This document shows positions 10,855-18,523 of a stretch of DNA of 64,000 bases, in pieces. Position 1 is the first letter of the stretch. Each line of letters starts with the position of its first letter. The stretch lies in assembly GCA_002162925.1 (NCBI GenBank), contig MABC01000055.1:1-64000 (forward strand). Reading direction: 5' to 3'. Below the pieces are notes generated by a model. The model did no database searches. It was not told where the DNA came from and saw nothing but the letters and a program-made list of their open reading frames with translations. The stretch is from Thalassotalea sp. 42_200_T64 (GTDB lineage: Bacteria; Pseudomonadota; Gammaproteobacteria; Enterobacterales; Alteromonadaceae). The translations under genes were made by a program, and so were the position numbers.

Positions 10855-10860
10855 TATAAT
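10855..10860 (+). promoter_or_regulatory. -10 element of the 6S RNA promoter
   Basis: A consensus TATAAT lies 7 bases before the inferred 5' end of the 6S RNA. No clear -35 hexamer was found at the right spacing. Confidence 0.55.
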
Positions 10861-10867
10861 GACTGCG

Positions 10868-11053
10868 TTCTCTGGGGTGTTCGGTTATTAACTATGTCCC
10901 TGAGCCGATAAGTTTTACCTAAGGGGGTTTATCGGTTGCTATTGCGCAAGCCCGTGTAAATCGGGAAGCCTACGGCAGCTGTGCAATCTCCGCCTTGAAC
11001 ACACGGTTGTTCAAGGGCTGACGTTGGTAACGGCATCTTGGAGAGCTACGCCT
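10868..11053 (+). ncRNA. ssrS: 6S RNA
   Basis: 6S RNA binds sigma-70 RNA polymerase and down-regulates it in stationary phase. The closing stem pairs TTCTCTGGGG near the start with CATCTTGGAGAG near the end. The conserved CCCTGAGCCGAT segment, the GGGAAGCCT stretch, the hairpin CCTTGAAC/GTTCAAGG and the CGGCATCT motif all line up with the E. coli RNA. It sits directly upstream of fau, as in most gammaproteobacteria. A TTTT tract follows the 3' end. Ends are inferred to within a few bases. Confidence 0.93.
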
Positions 11054-11080
11054 TTTCTTGTTTACTCCCGCTTTTATTAA

Positions 11081-11147
11081 ATACCAAGTTGATTAAATAT
11101 CGGCTCATTTTTAATGGCTAAAATGGATAACTGCAGCTTTATAAAAT
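11081..11147. repeat. Repeat family 2 (ATACCAAGTTGATTAAATAT...)
   Basis: This copy begins ATACCAAGTTGATTAA and continues through GCTCATTTTTAATGG to GCTTTATAAAAT. It matches, in inverse orientation, the right end of the composite repeat at 62177..62540, and a shorter copy at 22167..22220. It lies between the 6S RNA and fau. Confidence 0.75.
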
Positions 11148-11219
11148 AAGTATTATTCTTTTAATTTTTGCTAAGTTAACCCATTATACTTAACAGACTC
11201 ACAAACTGGTAAAAGTCGT

Positions 11220-11807
11220 ATGGACCAACGCAACACCCTGAGAAAAATTATTCGCAACCGTCGCCAGCAATTATCGGTGCACGAGCAGCACATTGCCGCA
11301 ACTCACATTAAAGACAGGTTAGTCCGCCATCACAAAGTGCAAAGCGCCAACACTATCGCCCTGTATTTGGCCAACGATGGCGAACTTGATCTCAATGAGT
11401 TTATTGCCTGGTGTTTTAGCAATAACAAACAAGTATATTTACCGGTATTACATCCGTTTTGCCCGGGCCACTTATTGTTTCTGCACTATAGTGAGCACGG
11501 CGAACTGGTGAAAAATAAATATCAGATCCCCGAGCCGAAACTCGATGTCACCAAAGTGCTGCCACTAAGCCAGTTAGATGTGCTCATTACGCCTTTAGTG
11601 GCGTTCGATAACGAAGGCAACCGTTTAGGCATGGGCGGAGGCTTTTATGACAGAACCTTGGCCCATTGGCAAAAAGTCTCTGAAAATGGTCTTGACCATG
11701 CGGCCAACCCCTACCCCATTGGCGTCGCCCATAAATGCCAGCAAGTGGATAAAGTGCCAACGGAACACTGGGATATTCCCATTCCGGAAATCTTTACTCC
11801 GCATTGA
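11220..11807 (+). CDS. fau: 5-formyltetrahydrofolate cyclo-ligase
   Basis: Converts 5-formyl-THF to 5,10-methenyl-THF using ATP (family 5-FTHF_cyc-lig, YgfA). 195 residues. The C-terminal signature GNRLGMGGGFYDRTL is diagnostic, and the basic N-terminus (RNTLRKIIRNRRQQL) is typical. The ssrS-fau arrangement is conserved. The stop codon TGA overlaps the first base of a 265-bp repeat. Confidence 0.93.
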   Translation: MDQRNTLRKIIRNRRQQLSVHEQHIAATHIKDRLVRHHKVQSANTIALYLANDGELDLNEFIAWCFSNNKQVYLPVLHPFCPGHLLFLHYSEHGELVKNKYQIPEPKLDVTKVLPLSQLDVLITPLVAFDNEGNRLGMGGGFYDRTLAHWQKVSENGLDHAANPYPIGVAHKCQQVDKVPTEHWDIPIPEIFTPH

Positions 11808-12071
11808 TACCATTCCGTATAAGCATTTTCCCACTTAGCGTGATTTTAACGGTTGATTGGCAAGGCATTGATTGCGGAGAATGGTAATTCCCTTGTCAAT
11901 ATCAATAACGCCGCATATTAACCGTTAAAACACGCCCTTCGGGAACTCATGAACAACATGATAACTTCATAAAATCTGTTCGATGTAGAATAACTATAAC
12001 GTCACAAATTTCATTTGTTCTAATGCCGTTCATGCAGTTCTAAGTGGGTAAATCATTATACGGATTGGTAT
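11807..12071. repeat. MITE-like repeat, family 3 (265 bp) between fau and rpiA
   Basis: Imperfect terminal inverted repeats of about 31 bases: ATACCATTCCGTATAA at the left pairs with TTATACGGATTGGTAT at the right, then TTTCCCACTTA with TAAGTGGG further in. No ORF. A related, shorter copy is at 41846..42041; the two share CCCTTCGGGAA, TTGATAACTTC-like and CAAATTTCA-TTGTTCTAA-like segments. Confidence 0.8.
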
Positions 12072-12218
12072 TATCCTGCCTAAGCGTTAAAAGCACTAAA
12101 AAATCGTTTATCCTGGCTGGATACAAGGTTATAATCTGCGCAATTAAATCTATCGGCAGATCACCTGAAGATGAGTTCTTTAGGTGATTTAGTGAAAAAC
12201 AACCTCACGGAAAATACC

Positions 12219-12875
12219 ATGACCCAAGATGAAATGAAAAAAGCAGCGGCAATTAAGGCGCTTGAATTTGTAGAGCAAGATAGCATAGTTGGTGTCGGCA
12301 CCGGCTCTACGGTAAATCATTTTATCGACGCTTTGGCCACCATTAAACACACCATTGTTGGCGCGGTTTCCAGTTCAGAAGTATCGACTGAACGGTTAAA
12401 GGGTTATGGCATTGAAGTTTTCGATTTAAACTCGGTAGACGATTTGTCAGTTTATGTAGATGGTGCCGATGAAATTACCGAGCACATGCATATGATCAAA
12501 GGTGGCGGCGGCGCCCTTACCCGTGAAAAAATTGTCGCCGCAGTAGCCAAACAATTTGTCTGCATTTGTGATGAAAGCAAACAAGTGCCGGTGTTGGGTA
12601 ATTTTCCCCTACCGGTTGAAGTCATTCCAATGGCGCGCAGTTATGTGGCGCGTGAACTGGTAAAATTAGGTGGCGATCCGGTTTATCGTGAAGGCGTGAT
12701 CACCGATAACGGTAACGTGATTGTAGATGTGTACAACATGAAAATATTAAACCCGGTAGGGATGGAAACGAAAATCAATGCCATTGTCGGGGTAGTCACC
12801 AACGGTTTATTTGCCAATCGCGCAGCCGATATTTTAGTACTGGGAACACCAAACGGCAGCAAAGTCGTCAAGTAA
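12219..12875 (+). CDS. rpiA: Ribose-5-phosphate isomerase A
   Basis: Interconverts ribose 5-phosphate and ribulose 5-phosphate in the pentose phosphate pathway. The start at 12219 gives 218 residues beginning [11 protein letters not shown], collinear with E. coli RpiA, with CACGGAAA upstream. An ATG at 12171 would add a 16-residue tail that the family lacks. Signatures are [33 protein letters not shown] and [11 protein letters not shown]. An inverted repeat follows the stop. Confidence 0.95.
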   Translation: MTQDEMKKAAAIKALEFVEQDSIVGVGTGSTVNHFIDALATIKHTIVGAVSSSEVSTERLKGYGIEVFDLNSVDDLSVYVDGADEITEHMHMIKGGGGALTREKIVAAVAKQFVCICDESKQVPVLGNFPLPVEVIPMARSYVARELVKLGGDPVYREGVITDNGNVIVDVYNMKILNPVGMETKINAIVGVVTNGLFANRAADILVLGTPNGSKVVK

Positions 12876-12900
12876 TCGCCTTACACTCTGCAATAAAGAC

Positions 12901-12940
12901 ATTTGAATCCCCTAACTCACATTAACATGGGGATTCAAAT
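12901..12940 (+). terminator. Perfect 12-bp hairpin after rpiA
   Basis: ATTTGAATCCCC (12901..12912) pairs exactly with GGGGATTCAAAT (12929..12940) across a 16-base loop. No clear U-run follows, so termination is likely but not certain. The rest of the 335-base gap to serA (12876..13210) contains no gene that I can see and must hold the serA promoter. Confidence 0.5.
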
Positions 12941-13210
12941 TCAGATCTGCCACGCCGACATTCAAAATTAAATTTCAATCTTTAACTGAATTTCCGAATA
13001 AAAATCAGCTTAGTACCAATAACCCGACTATTATTAACCTAGCTACCGATGCTAGCTCTTTATCCTATTTTTGTAATAGAAACGGGCAAAAATAGTTCTT
13101 TCGAGTTTTAACTCTATATGTTAGTTTATAGCTATCTAGCCATCCAAATCATTTTTTAGTCCTGTTTATCAGGAATAACGTAAATTTAACCACAAGCAGA
13201 GTTAAGAGCC

Positions 13211-14440
13211 ATGACAGAAAAATCTCTACACAAAGACAAAATTAAAATCCTTTTACTTGAAGGTGTGCATCAATCGGCCCTGGAAATTTTAAAATCTAAC
13301 GGTTATAGCAACATTGAATATCTGAAAAGCTCTTTGTCGGATGAAGATCTGAAAAAGAAAATTGCCAACGTGCATTTTGTCGGTATTCGCTCTCGCAGCC
13401 AATTAACCGAAGAGGTATTAGCTCATGCCAATAAACTGGCGGCTATCGGTTGTTTTTGTATTGGTACCAACCAGGTAGATATTGGCGCTGCACAAATTCG
13501 TGGTATTCCGGTATTTAATGCCCCGTTCTCGAACACCCGCTCGGTTGCCGAGTTAGTGTTGGGTGAACTGTTATTATTATTACGTGGTATTCCAGAAAAA
13601 AGTGCTAAGGCACATCGTGGCGTATGGAACAAATCAGCCGTAGGCTCAGTAGAAGCCCGTGGCAAAATTTTGGGTATAATTGGTTATGGTCATATAGGGA
13701 TGCAACTGGGCATCATGGCAGAACACGTTGGCATGCAAGTTAAGTTTTACGACATTGAAACTAAACTGCCATTAGGTAACGCCAACCAGGTAAACAGCCT
13801 AACCGAGTTATTAAACATCTCTGATGTCATTTCGTTGCACGTACCCGAAACCAGAGAAACGCAAAACATGATGGGCGAGGCTGAGTTTGAACAAATTAAG
13901 CAAGGGGCGATTTTCATCAACGCCTCTCGTGGTACTGTGGTAGATATCGATGCGTTAGCAAGCGCTTTAGAAAGCAAACAAGTTGTCGGTGCTGCCATTG
14001 ACGTATTCCCAGTAGAGCCAAAATCAAACGATGATGAATTTATTTCACCATTGCGTGCTTTCGATAATGTGATTTTAACGCCGCACATTGGTGGTAGCAC
14101 CAAAGAAGCGCAAGAAAACATTGGTCGCGAAGTGGCGGGTAAAATTGTGAAATATTCTGATAATGGCTCAACCCTGTCTGCGGTGAACTTCCCGGAAGTG
14201 TCACTGCCAGAGCATACTGGTCGTAGCCGTTTATTCCATATTCACCACAACCAGCCCGGTGTGTTAACTCACATTAACCAGGCGTTTGCCGAGCGTAATA
14301 TCAACATTGCTGCGCAGTACCTGCAAACTGACGATAAAATTGGTTACGTGGTAATTGATGTAGATGCGGAACATGCAGAAACCGCGTTAAAAGAGTTAAA
14401 AGCCATTAACGGTACCATCAGAGCGCGTTTAATTCACTAA
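13211..14440 (+). CDS. serA: D-3-phosphoglycerate dehydrogenase
   Basis: First step of serine synthesis: 3-phosphoglycerate to 3-phosphohydroxypyruvate with NAD+. 409 residues, of the E. coli type. The Rossmann motif is ILGIIGYGHIGMQLG. The catalytic Arg lies in ASRGTVVD, the Glu near FPVEP and the His in LTPHIGGST. A C-terminal ACT domain (about 335-409, QPGVLTHINQAFAERNINI) is the expected serine-feedback site. Start ATG is preceded by AAGAG. Its TAA opens a small inverted repeat (14440..14491). Confidence 0.96.
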   Translation: MTEKSLHKDKIKILLLEGVHQSALEILKSNGYSNIEYLKSSLSDEDLKKKIANVHFVGIRSRSQLTEEVLAHANKLAAIGCFCIGTNQVDIGAAQIRGIPVFNAPFSNTRSVAELVLGELLLLLRGIPEKSAKAHRGVWNKSAVGSVEARGKILGIIGYGHIGMQLGIMAEHVGMQVKFYDIETKLPLGNANQVNSLTELLNISDVISLHVPETRETQNMMGEAEFEQIKQGAIFINASRGTVVDIDALASALESKQVVGAAIDVFPVEPKSNDDEFISPLRAFDNVILTPHIGGSTKEAQENIGREVAGKIVKYSDNGSTLSAVNFPEVSLPEHTGRSRLFHIHHNQPGVLTHINQAFAERNINIAAQYLQTDDKIGYVVIDVDAEHAETALKELKAINGTIRARLIH

Positions 14441-14491
14441 TACCACTCTGCATACATATATAGTCAACTCAGTGATTATGCAGATTGATAT
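14440..14491 (+). terminator. Small inverted repeat starting at the serA stop codon
   Basis: ATACCACTCTGCATA at the stop codon pairs through TCTGCATA/TATGCAGA with the far side, ending near TTGATAT. It belongs to a set of ATACC...GGTAT palindromes found directly after stop codons in this window. It may act as a terminator or RNA 3' end, but lacks a U-run. Confidence 0.4.
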
Positions 14492-14584
14492 CATACACGG
14501 CACAAATTGGCGATTGTTTGGGTATTACAAAGAATCGCCATTTGCTCAATTGAACACTAAGCCAAACAGTGGTTTAATGATTTA

Positions 14585-16438
14585 ATGAGCAAACAGTTAA
14601 TACATAATAGAACCGACAGCCAATACATTTTTGCGGTCGGTTTTTTATTGTTTATTCTTAGCTGTTGTGCTGCATTTAACGTAATGGCATTAACCAATCA
14701 AGATTTTGACCGCATCATCAACCAAAGCATTAAAATTCGCTCTAGCGACATCCCAACCTACAATAAAAATTTGGCATTACTGGTGCAAAATCAAGCATTA
14801 TTATCGGTCAGCCAACGAGAAGAGTTGGTTTATTTACAAGCGTATAAATTAGGCATGGAAGGTAAATTTTTGCAATCTATTGCCATACACCAAAAAGTGG
14901 AAAACTCGAAAAACATTAAGGTAAGAATAAGAAGCTTAAAAACTCAATTGAATCTGGCATATCTGATTAACCAATATCCGTTAAGTGATCAATTAATTGA
15001 TCGGCTGCTTAATGAGGTGATTAACCTTGATGACTTAAAGTTGAAAAATGATGTTCATGAAATTATTGGTTATTTTTATAACCATATTGGCGCATTTCAA
15101 TTGGCATTAAATTATTTGGATTTAGTGCAAGATGCCAATTCATCGCCAAGAAATCAGTGTTGGTTACAGCAACTAGAATTATTAGCGAATTTAGGTCTGA
15201 GAAATATTCGTGGTAACGATCCGCAAATACTGGCATATATTGACTTTTGTTTAAGCCATAAAGAAAATATTACTGCACAAAGTATCATTTTAGAAAACGC
15301 CAGATTCTTAAACAAAGAGCATAACTACGCGCAAGCCAATCAACATATGCAGGCTTATCAATCGTTAATATTGGCTTCTACCTACACTCCTCATCATCAA
15401 ACTCTATTTGGTCAGTTAACATTGAGCAACTGGGGGCTAAATGATCTAGACCAGGCACAGTACTATGGCTTAAAAGCCATAGAGCTTATGAAAGAAGGAG
15501 AAATCTCAAAGTGGGATCAACAAACTTACCAAACCATGGCAAAAGTGGCGCAAAGCCAAGGCAATGTTCAGCAAGCGATACAATACTTACTTAAATATCA
15601 GGCTATGCAGCAAACTATTGCTTCGTTAGCTCAACAAAAAGCGCTAGCCAGAGCGCAAATTGAACATACCATATTTAGTAAAAAAGCATACAAAAAAAAG
15701 CTCGATGACGAACTTAACAGTACCAGTAAACGTAGTCATCTGGCCTCACATAAGAGTAATGAATACGTTCAAAACTTTGCCAACAATCGCCTGATATTTG
15801 CCATACAATTTGGCATTATTTTATTGCTAGGTGGCAGTTTATTATATCTGCGTCATTTGCAAATTTCCACCAAAGACAAAAGTAATCATGATCCTCTCAC
15901 TAACCTGCTCAATCGCAATGGTTTAATCGACTCAGCGGTTAGTACGGTAAGTTTACAAAGATCAAACAAGGCAGAGTTGGCGATATTAGTTGTGAATGTA
16001 GATAATTTTAGAGCCTTCAATCAAGAGTTTGGGATAGAACAAGGCGATAAATTACTGCAGGATCTGGCAAAACTGTTATCTTCATTTGTTGAAGACAACC
16101 AGCATATCGGTAGAGCCGGAGCCGATGAATTTATTTTAGTATTTCCAAACAAAAACAGTGCAACAATCAAACCGATTGCTGAAACTATTAAAACCCAAAT
16201 AGCTGCATTGTCTGAGCGATTGAAAAACCAATTAGATAGCCAAATTAAAGTGAGTATGGCGATCAGTGACTCCAATTTAAGCGATTACTCATTAAAGTAC
16301 TTTTATACCGATACCAGTAAAGCGTTAATGAAAGCCAAAGCACTAGGCGGAGATCAAATTTACTGTTTTGACAAAACCATGACAGATCGTGAAAAATTTA
16401 AGACGAATGAAAATAAGCTGAAATACATTTACGAATAA
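14585..16438 (+). CDS. TPR-containing membrane GGDEF-domain protein A, degenerate GADEF motif
   Basis: 617 residues. An N-terminal signal anchor (about 16-38) is followed by a mostly helical TPR-like periplasmic region (40-380), a membrane segment (about 402-421) and a GGDEF domain (435-600). The domain opens with DPLTNLLNRNG, but the catalytic motif near residue 512 reads AGADEF: the second glycine of GGDEF is alanine, so cyclase activity is doubtful. It is clearly paralogous to the gene at 18524, with which it shares IRSSD, YLQAYKLG, RAQIEHT and TDREKFK-like blocks. Between them lie a GNAT gene and the borosin pair. Confidence 0.85.
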   Translation: MSKQLIHNRTDSQYIFAVGFLLFILSCCAAFNVMALTNQDFDRIINQSIKIRSSDIPTYNKNLALLVQNQALLSVSQREELVYLQAYKLGMEGKFLQSIAIHQKVENSKNIKVRIRSLKTQLNLAYLINQYPLSDQLIDRLLNEVINLDDLKLKNDVHEIIGYFYNHIGAFQLALNYLDLVQDANSSPRNQCWLQQLELLANLGLRNIRGNDPQILAYIDFCLSHKENITAQSIILENARFLNKEHNYAQANQHMQAYQSLILASTYTPHHQTLFGQLTLSNWGLNDLDQAQYYGLKAIELMKEGEISKWDQQTYQTMAKVAQSQGNVQQAIQYLLKYQAMQQTIASLAQQKALARAQIEHTIFSKKAYKKKLDDELNSTSKRSHLASHKSNEYVQNFANNRLIFAIQFGIILLLGGSLLYLRHLQISTKDKSNHDPLTNLLNRNGLIDSAVSTVSLQRSNKAELAILVVNVDNFRAFNQEFGIEQGDKLLQDLAKLLSSFVEDNQHIGRAGADEFILVFPNKNSATIKPIAETIKTQIAALSERLKNQLDSQIKVSMAISDSNLSDYSLKYFYTDTSKALMKAKALGGDQIYCFDKTMTDREKFKTNENKLKYIYE

Positions 16439-16503
16439 ACACATAGGTATCGACATAGGTATCGGAAATTATTTAGATCGCTTTGCATGTTAGAAAGCTT
16501 ATC

Positions 16504-16570
16504 TTATTATTTTATTATTTTATTATTTTATTATTTTATTATTTTATTATTTTATTATTTTATTATTTTT
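16504..16570 (+). repeat. About eight tandem copies of the octamer TTATTATT
   Basis: A near-perfect 8-base direct repeat directly before the GNAT gene. An ATG at 16487 reads through it in frame into the GNAT as an artificial-looking YYFIILLF repeat. Eight bases is not a multiple of three, so each gain or loss of a copy would change that frame. Confidence 0.9.
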
Positions 16571-16585
16571 AGAGGCAACCATTCA

Positions 16586-17131
16586 GTGCAATTTGAAACC
16601 ACTCAGTATGTAATGCGATTACTGCACAACAATGATAAAGAGTTTTTTATTTCTTTGTATCAAGACCCTGTCACTTGTTTACATACTGGCGGCGTATTTA
16701 CTTTAGAACAAGCGGAAGAGCGCTTTAACTTTTGCCTGAAACGCAATACGGTAGGCACTATGCTGACGTTTATTATAAGGAATCGTATCGACAATCAAGC
16801 ATTAGGATTTTGTGCGCTCATTTGGAGTAAAACCTTAGCCTCAGTAGAGGTGGGAATTTCCTTAAAAAGCGAAAATATTGGCAAAGGCATCGCCAAAGAG
16901 GTGTTGCCTGAATTATTGAACTTGGCATTTAATAACATACAAATACCATTACTGATGATCCGCACAGACAAAAACAACCTGGCCATGATCAAAACCATTG
17001 AACGCTTAAGCTGGCCTACGAAACAAGTTACGACAGTGCAGATAAATGCAGATAGAAAAAATCCGGACGATGCAAAAGTGGTTTACACCGATGCTGATTG
17101 TTATTGGTATATTGAAAACCAAACCAATTAA
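16586..17131 (+). CDS. GNAT family N-acetyltransferase (RimJ/RimL-like)
   Basis: From GTG 16586, preceded by AGAGG ten bases upstream, the product is 181 residues beginning VQFETTQYVMRLL, like other GNAT proteins of the RimJ/RimL class. The acetyl-CoA-binding region is around VEVGISLKSENIGKGIAKEV, followed by the IRTDKNNLAMIKTIERL helix. The longer reading from ATG 16487 adds 33 residues encoded by an octamer repeat and is probably not the main product. It lies 79 bases before the borosin methyltransferase on the same strand and could modify the borosin peptide. This is only an inference from position. Confidence 0.75.
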   Translation: MQFETTQYVMRLLHNNDKEFFISLYQDPVTCLHTGGVFTLEQAEERFNFCLKRNTVGTMLTFIIRNRIDNQALGFCALIWSKTLASVEVGISLKSENIGKGIAKEVLPELLNLAFNNIQIPLLMIRTDKNNLAMIKTIERLSWPTKQVTTVQINADRKNPDDAKVVYTDADCYWYIENQTN

Positions 17132-17210
17132 CGGTGAGTGAGTAAAGTAACAAGTTAATGTAATCAATTAATCATTTTCCATACAGTGAAATGAAAAACA
17201 AAAGACAGCC

Positions 17211-18032
17211 ATGAATAAATCAGAAAAAAAAGGCAGCTTAGTCTGCGTAGGTACCGGCATTACTTTAGGTGCGCACATTACGCCAATAGCAAAGAGTCAT
17301 ATTGAGCAGGCCGATATTGTTTTCATCACCGGCAATACCGGCTTTATGCAAATGTGGTTGCAAGAACTTAACCCCAATGTGCACGATTTACAGCAGTATT
17401 ACCAAGAAGGCAAACCCAGGAGTCGAACTTATCAGCAAATGATGGATGAAATGCTAAAAGCCATGCGTCAGGGCAAAAAAGTGGTGGGGGCGTTTTATGG
17501 CCACCCTGGCATGTTTGTAACCCCTACCCACAAAGCTATTAAACAGGCAAAAACTGAAGGTTACTTTGCCCAAATGGTCGCCGGCATTAGTGCTGAAGAC
17601 TGTTTAATTAGTGACTGTGGCGTAGATCCTGGCAGAGTTGGTTGTGCTAATTTTGAAGCAAGTCAATTTATTAATTTTCAGCGTCAGGTGGATAACAGCG
17701 CTTATTTGATCCTTTGGCAAGTGGGTTTTGTTGGTGATACTACCCTTACCCAGTTTACCACAGGAGAAAAATACCGGGCAATACTGGTTGAGGTATTGCA
17801 GCAGCACTATCCGGCAGATCACACCATCACTTTATATGAGGCCGCCGCCACGGCACTTGAACAGCCGCGTATTGAGCAGATGCCATTAGTCGATTTTATT
17901 CATGCCGATGTTAAGCAAATCACCACGATGATAATTCCTCCTAGCGCTAAACTTAAAGTGAATAAAAGCATTCAGGCAAAACTGGCCGAGTTGGAAAAAC
18001 AACGCAGCGCACCTGCCCTAAAAAGTATTTAA
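17211..18032 (+). CDS. Split-borosin alpha-N-methyltransferase (SonM-like)
   Basis: 273 residues with the tetrapyrrole/SAM methylase fold. The opening GSLVCVGTGITLGAHI, the QADIVF strand, the LNPNV-DLQQYY segment, the YGHPG motif (96-100), GISAEDCLISDCGVDPG and the IPPSAKL tail match, from memory, SonM of Shewanella oneidensis and the catalytic domain of fungal OphMA. Tyr63/Tyr64, Arg70/Arg72, Tyr74 and Tyr96 sit where borosin enzymes carry their catalytic Tyr/Arg set. These enzymes methylate backbone amides of a ribosomal peptide using SAM. No precursor is fused to the C-terminus; it is encoded separately 184 bases downstream. The alternative, a cobalamin or uroporphyrin methylase, fits poorly because the neighbours are unrelated. 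Confidence 0.88.
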   Translation: MNKSEKKGSLVCVGTGITLGAHITPIAKSHIEQADIVFITGNTGFMQMWLQELNPNVHDLQQYYQEGKPRSRTYQQMMDEMLKAMRQGKKVVGAFYGHPGMFVTPTHKAIKQAKTEGYFAQMVAGISAEDCLISDCGVDPGRVGCANFEASQFINFQRQVDNSAYLILWQVGFVGDTTLTQFTTGEKYRAILVEVLQQHYPADHTITLYEAAATALEQPRIEQMPLVDFIHADVKQITTMIIPPSAKLKVNKSIQAKLAELEKQRSAPALKSI

Positions 18033-18139
18033 CTGAAATTCAACGATAAATATGGTTTTTACAGAAATTTTTATTGAAAAAAAATAGAAAACTGACCATG
18101 ATATCAATTGCTAGGTATGAGGAAGTTGCTTAGCTTAAA

Positions 18140-18176
18140 TTTCTGTCACTGGATCTCTGATAATGACTGACAGAAA
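18140..18176 (+). promoter_or_regulatory. Hairpin between methyltransferase and precursor
   Basis: TTTCTGTCA (18140..18148) pairs exactly with TGACAGAAA (18168..18176). It lies about 40 bases before the precursor start. It could adjust precursor expression relative to the enzyme or protect a processed mRNA end; it has no U-run. Confidence 0.35.
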
Positions 18177-18215
18177 AAATAAATCCAAAAAATGAATAAT
18201 GCAAACGAGGATGTT

Positions 18216-18479
18216 ATGACAACAATAATTAGTTTACTGAACAAACTGGGCGGCCAGGCAGAATTATCGAACCTAAGCCAACAGCAATTAATTACCTTAG
18301 CAAAACAGCACGGCCTTAATGCTGAACAGATTAATTTACTGTTAAAGGGTGATACAATTGCGCTTGAAGAATCTATTGATGCGCCTAAAATCATTTGCAA
18401 CTCAGTTGATGATCCAAATGATGTACCAGATCAAGAAGATGCCCCGGCAGAAGATGACAAAATTAAACTAGCCATTTAG
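18216..18479 (+). CDS. Split-borosin precursor peptide (SonA-like)
   Basis: 87 residues from ATG 18216, which has GAGG five bases upstream. An in-frame ATG at 18192 would add eight residues but lacks such a site. The N-terminal ~46 residues look like the borosin binding domain of SonA: a helical MTTIISLLNKLGG, then AKQHGLNAEQINLLLKGD, which parallels the SonA segment HGLTDEQINAVMTGD. After about residue 50 the peptide changes to a proline- and Asp/Glu-rich tail. PKIICNSVDD (57-66) falls where SonA has its methylated YLVIS core and is the best core candidate. The C-terminal KIKLAI is a second hydrophobic patch. The tail is longer than in SonA. Confidence 0.82.
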   Translation: MTTIISLLNKLGGQAELSNLSQQQLITLAKQHGLNAEQINLLLKGDTIALEESIDAPKIICNSVDDPNDVPDQEDAPAEDDKIKLAI

Positions 18480-18523
18480 TGGCCAACTAGCCATTTATCC
18501 ACTGGCGATATTAAATCATTGCA

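Noticed and set aside
16504-16570. CRISPR array
   Set aside because: The units are 8 bases long with no spacers; no other regular repeat-spacer pattern exists in the window.
16487-16585. Hydrophobic N-terminal membrane anchor of the GNAT
   Set aside because: The YYFIILLF repeats are just the translation of the octamer tract; the GTG at 16586 with AGAGG upstream gives a normal GNAT start.
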